From Ruegeria denitrificans (lineage in GTDB: Bacteria; Pseudomonadota; Alphaproteobacteria; Rhodobacterales; Rhodobacteraceae), in contig NZ_CYUD01000003.1 of the NCBI RefSeq assembly GCF_001458295.1, positions 186,001 to 250,000 of the forward strand: DNA of 64,000 nucleotides. The letters are read 5' to 3'. Every line of letters begins with the position of its first letter. The stretch's first letter is position 1. Made by a program: the position numbers and the translations under genes. The notes under the pieces are model-generated. The model was not told where the DNA came from. It searched no databases and worked only from the letters and a program-made list of their open reading frames with translations. Positions 18,494 through 25,658 of this stretch are shown one piece after another.

Positions 18494-19492
18494 ATGGCGG
18501 AACAAGATCCCCAGTTTTTAAGCGTAACCCCCATGAAGAACGAGGGCCCCTTCGTACTGGAATGGGTGGCCCATAATCGGGCAATCGGGATTGACCAGAT
18601 GGTGGTGATGACCAATGACTGCTCAGATGGCACGGATGAATTGTTAAAGCGGTTGGACGAAAGGGGCATTCTGATCCATGTCAACAACAACTCGCGCCAA
18701 CAGACCAGCCCGCAAAAACGCGCCTATAAGAAATTCCTGAAGATGGAGGTGGCGCGGCCCCAGGACTGGGTGATCGTGATTGACGCCGATGAACACGTCA
18801 ACGTCAAAGCCGGGGACAACACGCTGCGCGCGTTAACGGATGCTGTTCCGGACGCCAAGATGATCTCGATGACCTGGAGACTGTTCGGAAATGCAGGTGT
18901 CGTCCGATATGAGGATCGTTTCCTCTCGGATCAGTTTCGTCGGGCAGCGCAGAAGCAAAAACATCGCCCGCCGCAGGCCTGGGGGTTCAAGACGATGTTC
19001 CAGCGTGGGCTTTGGGACAGGTTGGGCGTACACCGACCGCATCGCCCTACGGTCGAAGCCATGGAAGACTGCCACTGGTATAACGGTTCAGGGCAGTTGA
19101 TGCCGGAGCGTTACTTTACCGGTAGTTGGCGATCAGCACGGGATTCTGTCGGCTATGATCTGGTGCAGATCAACCATTATGCGCTGAAATCCTGCGAAAG
19201 CTATCTGGTCAAAAAAATGCGCGGACGGGCCCACCATTTGGGTGAAAGCCTTGGCATGGACTATTGGAACATGATGAACCAAAACGCCGAGGAAGACGGT
19301 TCGATCGACGTCGTTTTAGAACGTAAACGCGAACATTACTACGAGATGCTGTCAGACCCGGAAACAGCGCGGTTGCATCACATGTCCTGTGATCTGCATA
19401 GACAGAAGATCTCGGAGCTTCGGGCGGTGCCTGAGATGCAGGACCTTATGCAACAGATGACGGCGGAATTCGCGGCTAGCCACGGGGAATGA
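18494..19492 (+). CDS. Family 2-like glycosyltransferase (paralogue 2)
   Basis: 332 residues, a paralogue of the gene at 14469. It has TPMKNEGPFVLEWVAHN, MTNDCSDGTDEL and the metal-binding VIDADEHVNV of GT-A enzymes, and near the end MSCDLHRQKISEL, which parallels ACDWHKAKIAEI in the other copy. A 100-base AT-rich gap precedes it, ending in a seven-T run just before the ATG, so it may have its own promoter. The sulfotransferase gene follows after 31 bases. Acceptor and donor are unknown. Confidence 0.82.
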   Translation: MAEQDPQFLSVTPMKNEGPFVLEWVAHNRAIGIDQMVVMTNDCSDGTDELLKRLDERGILIHVNNNSRQQTSPQKRAYKKFLKMEVARPQDWVIVIDADEHVNVKAGDNTLRALTDAVPDAKMISMTWRLFGNAGVVRYEDRFLSDQFRRAAQKQKHRPPQAWGFKTMFQRGLWDRLGVHRPHRPTVEAMEDCHWYNGSGQLMPERYFTGSWRSARDSVGYDLVQINHYALKSCESYLVKKMRGRAHHLGESLGMDYWNMMNQNAEEDGSIDVVLERKREHYYEMLSDPETARLHHMSCDLHRQKISELRAVPEMQDLMQQMTAEFAASHGE

Positions 19493-19523
19493 GCGGATTT
19501 ATTTCTGAAACAGGAGGTCTCTG

Positions 19524-20507
19524 ATGCTTTGGCTGCATATGGGTATGCCCAAGACTGGCACGACTGCGTTGCAGGGATATGTGCGTCAGAATAAAGCCCC
19601 TTTGGCTGACGCCGGTTTGCATTACATCGAGGCTGGCCGCCGTCGGTTGGAAGGTGGAGGTCGTCCGGCGATCAGCCACAACATCATTGCATTTCATATT
19701 AATCAGACAAACAAATCGATGGATCCATTCCGCGCATTGATGGCAGCCGAGTATGACGTGCATAGCGATAAGACCTGTCTGGTATCCTCGGAAATGTTTT
19801 ATTCCTGCGATTTGGACAGGTTAGCGCAGGTATTTGCGGAAATTCCATCTCGCGCGTTGCGGATTACTTATTATTGCCGCCGGTATTCGGACTTCTTCGA
19901 GGCAGATTACAAACAGCGCGCCAAGAATGGGCGCTTGGATGCCAGCGCGTCTGAATATGTCCGGGACCGTCTGGCAAAGATCAAAGCCGACCCCGGAGTT
20001 CTTACCTTTTCGGCGAAGCTTGCTCAAATCCGGCAGGCGTTTCCTGGCGTTCTCGTTATGCCGATGTTGTATGACCGCGCGCAGATGGTTCAGGGGCATA
20101 TCGTAGATGATTTCATGTCGCGTATCGGTTTACCTCTGCCAGAAGTCGAGGCGGGTGACCGACCCTCGAACCAGTCTCAGTCGCGCGCAGCCAGCGAAGC
20201 GTTTGGCATCGTGTCCCGGTCCATGGGGCGCAAGGAAAGCCGTCAGCTACGCAGACGGGTGGTCGACGACCCGGTCATGGTTCGGCGATATGACGTGCTG
20301 GAACCGGATGAGCGCGCTTGGTTGGATGAATACCTGACAAAGGAAGACATCGCTTTCAAGCAAGAGTTCTTTCCAGACCGACCGAATCTATTCGAACCGG
20401 TTGCACTCAGCGAAGAAGACCAGAGATTCCGGCGTGACACACCCAAAGAATACGACGCTCTGCGCCGCGCGTCCGAAATCGTCTTTCGCATGGCGCTAGA
20501 GGATTAA
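19524..20507 (+). CDS. Sulfotransferase family protein
   Basis: This 327-residue protein opens with MLWLHMGMPKTGTTALQGYV, the P-loop-like 5'-phosphosulfate-binding motif of PAPS-dependent sulfotransferases. A central LRITYYCRRYSDFFEADYKQ resembles the segment that contacts the 3'-phosphate in this family. It would transfer sulfate from PAPS to a hydroxyl, here most plausibly on the glycan made by the neighbouring enzymes. The AGGAGG ribosome site lies 6 bases before the ATG. It is the last gene of the block and meets the next gene tail to tail with only 3 bases between. Confidence 0.8.
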   Translation: MLWLHMGMPKTGTTALQGYVRQNKAPLADAGLHYIEAGRRRLEGGGRPAISHNIIAFHINQTNKSMDPFRALMAAEYDVHSDKTCLVSSEMFYSCDLDRLAQVFAEIPSRALRITYYCRRYSDFFEADYKQRAKNGRLDASASEYVRDRLAKIKADPGVLTFSAKLAQIRQAFPGVLVMPMLYDRAQMVQGHIVDDFMSRIGLPLPEVEAGDRPSNQSQSRAASEAFGIVSRSMGRKESRQLRRRVVDDPVMVRRYDVLEPDERAWLDEYLTKEDIAFKQEFFPDRPNLFEPVALSEEDQRFRRDTPKEYDALRRASEIVFRMALED

Positions 20508-20510
20508 GCT

Positions 20511-20816
20511 TTATGGCTCGACGATGATTTCCTGGCGCTGACGACCTGTTGTCTTGTCAAAGATCAGAATGCGGTTGTCATCAGTCACGACCGCATACCA
20601 GTTGCTGCCGATGGTTACGGCTTGCGCTTTTGCACCATCAGGCAGTTGGACCTGATCAGGCAGGGTGGGGGTTCTGTCCGATAGCCGGATGACAATCAGC
20701 GCGAATGTCACTAGAACCCCGCCAATCATCACCGCGGTCAGCAGCATGACCATTCTCCGCAGCAGACGAAGCTGTGGCGTTTCCTGCGGTTCTTGGGGTT
20801 CGGAAGGGACAGTCAT
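20511..20816 (-). CDS. Single-pass membrane protein (DUF6476-like)
   Basis: 101 residues from the ATG at 20816. A short proline/glutamate-rich N-terminus is followed by one membrane helix (residues about 22-44, MVMLLTAVMIGGVLVTFALI), then a small domain with SNWYAVVTDDNRILIFD, which resembles one beta-propeller-like blade. It matches a small conserved family of Rhodobacterales (I believe DUF6476). Its start codon overlaps that of the divergent RluD-type gene by two bases. Function unknown. Confidence 0.7.
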   Translation of the reverse strand: MTVPSEPQEPQETPQLRLLRRMVMLLTAVMIGGVLVTFALIVIRLSDRTPTLPDQVQLPDGAKAQAVTIGSNWYAVVTDDNRILIFDKTTGRQRQEIIVEP

Positions 20817-21849
20817 GGGCACCCGCCAGATAGAATTTCAGATCGCGGCCGATCCGCCGCCACGCCTTGATAAGGCGCTTTCGCGGGATGTGCCAGCCGA
20901 GGAAAACCTGTCGCGAACGCGGCTGGCCCGGTTGATCGACGCGGGTGCGGTTCTGATCAACGGTTCTGCGGCGCGTGACCCCAAGGCCAAGGTGGCCGAA
21001 GGGGCACTGGTGGCCATCACAGTGGCCGAAGCCGAAGACAGCCATATCGGCCCCGAAGATATCCCGTTAGATATTGTCTACGAAGACGCTGACTTGATCG
21101 TCATCAATAAACCGGCGGGTATGGTGGTGCACCCAGCGCCGGGGTCTCCGAACGGGACACTGGTTAATGCTCTGCTGCATCATTGCGGCGATGATCTGTC
21201 GGGGGTCGGCGGGGTTAAGCGCCCCGGCATCGTGCACCGTATCGACAAGGAAACCAGCGGCCTGCTGGTGGTGGCGAAATCGGATGCAGCGCATCACGGT
21301 CTGGCCGCGCAGTTCGAGGCGCACACGGTCGAGCGTTACTACCGTGCGATTTGCTACGGCGTGCCGGATGCGAATGATCCCCGATTGCGCGGCGTAAAAG
21401 GTGTGAGTTTTGAGCCTGGAAACATCATGCGCTTGACCACGCAACTGGCGCGGCACAAGACCGACCGGCAAAGGCAGGCGGTGCTGTTTCACGGGGGGCG
21501 TCATGCGGTGACACGGGCTCGTTTGGTTGAGGTTTTTGGGTCACCGGCAGGGCTGGCGCTGATCGAATGCTGGCTGGAAACCGGGCGCACGCACCAAATT
21601 CGCGTGCATATGGCCCATGCGGGGCACGGATTGGTAGGCGATCCGGTCTATGGCGGCAAGCGTAAACTGGCCGCCAAGGCGTTCAGTACGGCCGCGGCAG
21701 AGGCTGTCCATGCCTTTCCGCGGCAGGCGCTTCACGCCGCTGTTTTGGGTTTTGAACACCCCGTAACTGGAGAAAACTTGCGTTTTGAGGCCGAACTGCC
21801 GGAAGATATGCACAAACTCATTGATCAGCTGCACGCGCCGTTGTCATAA
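20815..21849 (+). CDS. rluD: RluA/RluD-family 23S rRNA pseudouridine synthase
   Basis: A 344-residue enzyme that isomerises uridine to pseudouridine in large-subunit rRNA. Residues about 15-75 form an S4 RNA-binding domain (LSRTRLARLIDAGAVLINGS). The catalytic domain has INKPAGMVVHPAPG and the active-site aspartate in HRIDKETSGLLVVAK, and ends with ETGRTHQIRVHMAH. RluD (U1911/1915/1917) is the likeliest member by length and the S4 domain, though RluC-type specificity cannot be excluded. The start codon overlaps that of the divergent gene. Confidence 0.9.
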   Translation: MGTRQIEFQIAADPPPRLDKALSRDVPAEENLSRTRLARLIDAGAVLINGSAARDPKAKVAEGALVAITVAEAEDSHIGPEDIPLDIVYEDADLIVINKPAGMVVHPAPGSPNGTLVNALLHHCGDDLSGVGGVKRPGIVHRIDKETSGLLVVAKSDAAHHGLAAQFEAHTVERYYRAICYGVPDANDPRLRGVKGVSFEPGNIMRLTTQLARHKTDRQRQAVLFHGGRHAVTRARLVEVFGSPAGLALIECWLETGRTHQIRVHMAHAGHGLVGDPVYGGKRKLAAKAFSTAAAEAVHAFPRQALHAAVLGFEHPVTGENLRFEAELPEDMHKLIDQLHAPLS

Positions 21850-21994
21850 TGCGCAAAGTTACGTGATTAAGACTTTCTTTGGTTTCCTTTATCTATCGTT
21901 AATCCCAAACTGTTAACGGTACCTCTTGAACGGATTGGGATGGCCTCCCATATCCATGTTAACGAATTAAACATTTGTCGGAGGGACATGAATC

Positions 21995-22891
21995 ATGGCA
22001 AATTACGCAAATCTCCCCGCGCCGACTCCGGAAGGTGGCTTGAACCGCTATATGCAGGAAATTCGCAAGTTTCCGCTGCTGGAACCAGAAGAAGAGTACA
22101 TGCTGGCCAAGCGCTGGGTCGAAGAGCAAGATACTGAAGCCGCACATAAAATGGTCACATCGCATCTGCGATTGGCGGCCAAGATCGCCATGGGTTATCG
22201 CGGCTATGGTTTGCCGCAGGCCGAGGTGATCTCCGAGGCCAATGTCGGGCTGATGCAGGCGGTCAAAAAGTTCGACCCGGAAAAAGGTTTCCGGTTGGCG
22301 ACCTATGCAATGTGGTGGATCCGTGCGTCGATCCAGGAGTACGTCCTGCGGTCGTGGTCCATGGTCAAATTGGGCACGACGTCAGCGCAGAAAAAGCTGT
22401 TTTTCAACCTGCGTAAAGCCAAGGCCCGTATCGGCGCGCTGGAAGAGGGTGACCTGCGCCCGGAAAACGTCAAACAGATTGCCAATGATCTGGGCGTGAC
22501 CGAAGAGGAAGTCATCAGCATGAACCGCCGTATGTCCGGTGGCGATGCCTCGTTGAACGCGACCGTCGGGTCCGAAGGCGAAGGCACCATGCAGTGGCAG
22601 GATTGGCTTGAGGATGAGGATGCCGACCAGGCCGGCGATTACGAAGCCCGCGACGAGCTGGACGCAAGGCGTGAACTTCTGGCGTCTGCTCTGGAAGTCC
22701 TGAATGACCGGGAAAAGGACATCCTGACACAACGCCGATTGATGGATCAGCCTGTCACGCTGGAAGAGCTGAGTACGCAGTACAATGTCAGCCGTGAGCG
22801 CATTCGCCAGATCGAGGTCCGCGCGTTTGAGAAGCTGCAGAAGAAAATGCGCGAATTGGCACGTGAAAAAGGAATGCTGGGCACCGTCTGA
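21995..22891 (+). CDS. rpoH: RNA polymerase sigma-32 factor
   Basis: A 298-residue heat-shock sigma factor. Region 2 carries GFRLATYAMWWIRASIQEYV, followed by the RpoH box AQKKLFFNLR that distinguishes sigma-32. Region 4.2 is VSRERIRQIEVRAFEKLQ. It directs RNA polymerase to chaperone and protease genes under stress. Many Rhodobacterales carry two RpoH proteins; which this is cannot be told. A GGAGGG site precedes the ATG at 21995. The 145-base leader has several GTTAAC motifs but no perfect CtrA box. A clear terminator follows. Confidence 0.95.
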   Translation: MANYANLPAPTPEGGLNRYMQEIRKFPLLEPEEEYMLAKRWVEEQDTEAAHKMVTSHLRLAAKIAMGYRGYGLPQAEVISEANVGLMQAVKKFDPEKGFRLATYAMWWIRASIQEYVLRSWSMVKLGTTSAQKKLFFNLRKAKARIGALEEGDLRPENVKQIANDLGVTEEEVISMNRRMSGGDASLNATVGSEGEGTMQWQDWLEDEDADQAGDYEARDELDARRELLASALEVLNDREKDILTQRRLMDQPVTLEELSTQYNVSRERIRQIEVRAFEKLQKKMRELAREKGMLGTV

Positions 22892-22910
22892 GGTGGATCC
22901 AGGTAAACGT

Positions 22911-22940
22911 AAAAGCCCGTCATTCTTGGCGGGCTTTTTA
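22911..22940 (+). terminator. Rho-independent terminator after rpoH
   Basis: Stem GCCCGTC/GGCGGGC (one G-U pair) with a 6-base loop, preceded by AAAA and followed by TTTTT. Confidence 0.9.
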
Positions 22941-23055
22941 TTTGGGCGACGTCCTGAAAAGGTGTTTCTACAGGTGCGTCCCCCGTGTTCAATATGGGTA
23001 TCGGACCAGAAAATTGTTGACCCGATGATATGCTAGCAGAAGGGTCGGCTTCAAT

Positions 23056-23298
23056 TTGAATTGCTTCAACGTGTCATTCTTGCGACTGTTGCTGATCACG
23101 TTCGGGACAGGCGATGGCAGATCGGTCACGCTTTTCCACTACAGCGACAGGAAGCGTGACTTTAGGAAAGTGGTTGAGCGTATCGCAGCAGCTATTGAGC
23201 TTAGTGCGTCGCACGAGTTTCTAGATGACGTTGTCAAAGCCGCGTCGATTTCGTCGATGCGTTCCAAAGTCAACCAATTTGCGCCTTGGCAAATGTGA
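23056..23298 (+). pseudogene. Probable remnant of a sulfotransferase gene (C-terminal part)
   Basis: The 80-codon frame encodes, from about residue 26, FHYSDRKRDFRKVVERIAAA and then FLDDVVKAASISSMRSKV. This resembles the HYxDLKxDxxxxxRRIAxFL and VVExxSFxxMKxx segments near the C-terminus of aryl-type sulfotransferases. The N-terminal PAPS-binding part is absent, no good ribosome site precedes the frame, and it ends soon after the similarity. I read it as a decayed fragment. Whether it is related to the sulfotransferase at 19524 cannot be judged by eye. Confidence 0.45.
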
Positions 23299-23466
23299 AG
23301 CATTTTATCTCAGTCGAAAATTTCTACGGCCTAGGAGAAGAGCAGGGTCATCGTCAGCTCAGATAAGTGCCTGACTTAATGCCGGAGGGTTGCTAGAAGG
23401 TCGGGAAATGGAGGCGTTAGCGGTAACGTTGAGATTCGCCCCTGATCAACTAAGTCGGAGGAAAAG

Positions 23467-24441
23467 ATGCACAAACCAGTTCAATGGGGCGTTCTGGGCG
23501 CTGCCAAATTCGCGCGGCATTTCATGGCTCCGGCGATCCATGCCGCAAACGGAGCGCAGCTGGCCGGGTTGGCTACATCAGACACTGCCAAGGCCGACCC
23601 GTTCCGGGCCTTTTGCCCCGATCTGACGGTTTACGAAAGCTATGACGCGTTGCTGGCAGACCCTCAGATCGAAGCCGTCTATATCCCGTTGCCCAATCAC
23701 CTGCACGTGGAATGGAGCCTTAAGGCGATGGATGCGGGCAAGCATGTGCTGTGCGAAAAGCCGATGGCCATGACCGCTGCCGAATTCGACTCTTTGATCC
23801 GAAAACGGGATGAGACGGGGTTGCTTGCGGCCGAAGCTTACATGATCGTCCACCATCCGCAGTGGCAATTGGTGCGAAAACTGATTGCCGATGGGGCGAT
23901 CGGCAAACTGGTGCATGTGACTGGCGCATTCAGTTTCGACAATCGCGCCGATACCGAAAACATCCGCAACCGTGCCGAGACAGGCGGCGGTGGGTTGCGC
24001 GACATCGGTGTCTATGTGATCGGCGGCGCACGGTATGCGACGGGACAGGAACCGGTTCGGGTAGAGTCGACCATTAAGTGGCAGGGCGGGATCGACACCT
24101 TCACGGAAATTCGCGCGCAATTCCCGGATTTCACCTATTCCAGCTATGTCTCGATCCGCATGCATCCGCATCAAGAGATGGTGTTTCACGGCGAGGGTGG
24201 CGTCATCCGTATGACGGCTCCGTTCAATGCACGTGTTTTTGGTGAAGCGCGCGTGGAATTGCATCGTCCAGGGCTTGAAGTTCAGGTCACCCGCTTTCCC
24301 GGGGATGACCATTACAAGCTGCAGGTCGAGTCATTCTGCCGATCCGTGCGCGAAGGAGCAGAATATTCATGCCCGCTGGAATTCTCGCGCGGCACGCAGG
24401 AGATGATTGACCGCGTGTTGGAGAGGGCAGTTTCCCTCTGA
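23467..24441 (+). CDS. Gfo/Idh/MocA family NAD(P)-dependent oxidoreductase
   Basis: A 324-residue dehydrogenase. The N-terminal Rossmann fold starts with WGVLGAAKFARHFMAPAI, followed by IEAVYIPLPNHLHVEWSLKA and the EKPMAMTAAEF segment characteristic of the family. The C-terminal alpha/beta domain includes GGGLRDIGVYVIGGARY with the aspartate-histidine-like active region. It probably oxidises or reduces a sugar or inositol derivative; close relatives include dihydrodiol and xylose dehydrogenases. A GGAGG ribosome site lies 7 bases before the ATG. Confidence 0.88.
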   Translation: MHKPVQWGVLGAAKFARHFMAPAIHAANGAQLAGLATSDTAKADPFRAFCPDLTVYESYDALLADPQIEAVYIPLPNHLHVEWSLKAMDAGKHVLCEKPMAMTAAEFDSLIRKRDETGLLAAEAYMIVHHPQWQLVRKLIADGAIGKLVHVTGAFSFDNRADTENIRNRAETGGGGLRDIGVYVIGGARYATGQEPVRVESTIKWQGGIDTFTEIRAQFPDFTYSSYVSIRMHPHQEMVFHGEGGVIRMTAPFNARVFGEARVELHRPGLEVQVTRFPGDDHYKLQVESFCRSVREGAEYSCPLEFSRGTQEMIDRVLERAVSL

Positions 24442-24498
24442 CTTGCCATGTCGCGCCCGGCTCGGCTAATCTGGCGTGCACGTGATCAGGAGGACGCC

Positions 24499-24768
24499 AT
24501 GGCAGGCGGTTGGGCGCGTGACGGCGCGGTGAGTGAACAAATTGAAGCATCCATTTCGGATGAGCTTGCTCGGATGCAGGCGCAAAAGCAACCGGTGGGC
24601 GAAAGCCTGACCCACTGCGCCGAATGTGAGGAGCCGATCCCCGAAAAACGGCGTCTGGCTCGGCCCGGCGTCAAACTCTGTCTTGATTGCCAGCAGGAAC
24701 GGGATGGAGCCTTTAAGGCGCGTGGGGGGGTTAACCGACGCGGGTCCAAAGACAGTCAGCTGAAATAA
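24499..24768 (+). CDS. DksA/TraR-type C4 zinc-finger protein
   Basis: 89 residues from the ATG at 24499, which has AGGAGG 6 bases upstream. Two Cys pairs (HCAECEEPIPEKRR and LCLDCQQERD) form the C4 zinc finger of the DksA/TraR family. The protein is shorter than DksA and has only a short N-terminal helix without the full coiled coil, like TraR/YbiI-type proteins, so it may bind the RNA polymerase secondary channel weakly or differently. It lies 57 bases after the oxidoreductase gene and 14 before a transporter gene, probably in one transcript. Confidence 0.85.
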   Translation: MAGGWARDGAVSEQIEASISDELARMQAQKQPVGESLTHCAECEEPIPEKRRLARPGVKLCLDCQQERDGAFKARGGVNRRGSKDSQLK

Positions 24769-24782
24769 GAGGGATCTCAGGG

Positions 24783-25658
24783 ATGCCCGACACCAAGCTA
24801 TTCCAAAACGGTTTGGTGCTTGGGTTTTTGGCGGCGTTCCTGTGGGGCACACACAGCGTCATCGTCCGTTATCTGACCAGCGATCTAGGTGGGCTGCAGA
24901 TTGCGGTAACGCGGTTGTTCATCGCCGCATTGGCTATCTATTGCATGCTGCGCGTGATGCGGGTTTCCGTGTCGATCAGGCTGAGCGATTGGAATTTTCG
25001 GCTGGCGGTTCTGTCGACAGTCGTCAACTACATCCTGTTCCACATCGGGCTGGAACATACCGGTGCGGCCAATGCGATGGTGCTGGAAAATACAGCGCCG
25101 TTCTTTGTTTTGATGTTCTTGTATTTCTTTGCCGACACACCCGTCACACGAACCGACGTTCTTGCCACGGCATTGGCAATTCTGGGCGTTTTCCTAACGG
25201 TTTATCAGGATTTCCAAGGCGGAGGAGAGCCCTTGTTCGGTGATCTTCTGGAAATTGGCGCGGGTCTCAGTTGGGCGGTGTTCCTGATCTCAAGTAGCCG
25301 TGCGATGCGCAATTCAGAATCGACTGCTGAGCGTCTGAATTTCCTGTTCGGGATATTCATGTGTGCAGGCATCATGTTGTTACCGCTTGCCGCATTTTCG
25401 CTGCAGGTGCCAACGGCCAACGACGTGGTCTTTCTGATCCTGCTGGGGGTACTTCCGACTGCACTGGCCTATTACCTGTGGTACGAGGCCGCCGCGCGAG
25501 TATCGACGCTGACGGCGACCTTAATGTTCGCCGCCTCGGTCGTGTTCACGTTCATCAACTCGGCCCTGTTTCTGGGGGCCGCAATAACGCCGATTGCAGC
25601 CCTTGGCGGTGTGTTGATCGTGGCCGCCGTGTTCCTGACGACCAAAAGCCAGAAGTGA
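24783..25658 (+). CDS. DMT-superfamily (EamA) transporter
   Basis: A 291-residue protein with ten hydrophobic helices arranged as two EamA repeats: the first starts GFLAAFLWGTHSVIVRYL, and the second contains the WAVFLISSSRAMR region. The repeat ends carry GAANAMVLENTAPFFV and AYYLWYEAAARV, both usual for the family. It is an inner-membrane drug/metabolite exporter; the substrate is unknown. It meets pepF tail to tail with no intervening base. Confidence 0.88.
   Translation: MPDTKLFQNGLVLGFLAAFLWGTHSVIVRYLTSDLGGLQIAVTRLFIAALAIYCMLRVMRVSVSIRLSDWNFRLAVLSTVVNYILFHIGLEHTGAANAMVLENTAPFFVLMFLYFFADTPVTRTDVLATALAILGVFLTVYQDFQGGGEPLFGDLLEIGAGLSWAVFLISSSRAMRNSESTAERLNFLFGIFMCAGIMLLPLAAFSLQVPTANDVVFLILLGVLPTALAYYLWYEAAARVSTLTATLMFAASVVFTFINSALFLGAAITPIAALGGVLIVAAVFLTTKSQK

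Larger units (their letters stand above)
22892..23466. other. Intergenic region rpoH to Gfo/Idh/MocA gene
   Basis: 575 bases. It holds the rpoH terminator, a probable sulfotransferase remnant (23056-23298), and the leader of the oxidoreductase gene. The part around 23300-23400 contains no recognisable gene. Base composition is more AT-rich than the flanking genes. Confidence 0.6.

Noticed and set aside
21850..21994. CtrA box in the rpoH leader
   Set aside because: Several GTTAAC/TTAA motifs occur, but none pair with exactly seven bases between TTAA halves.
14236..23300. Genomic island integrated at tRNA-Leu
   Set aside because: No integrase gene and no second copy of the tRNA 3' end could be found downstream; the neighbouring position alone is not enough.
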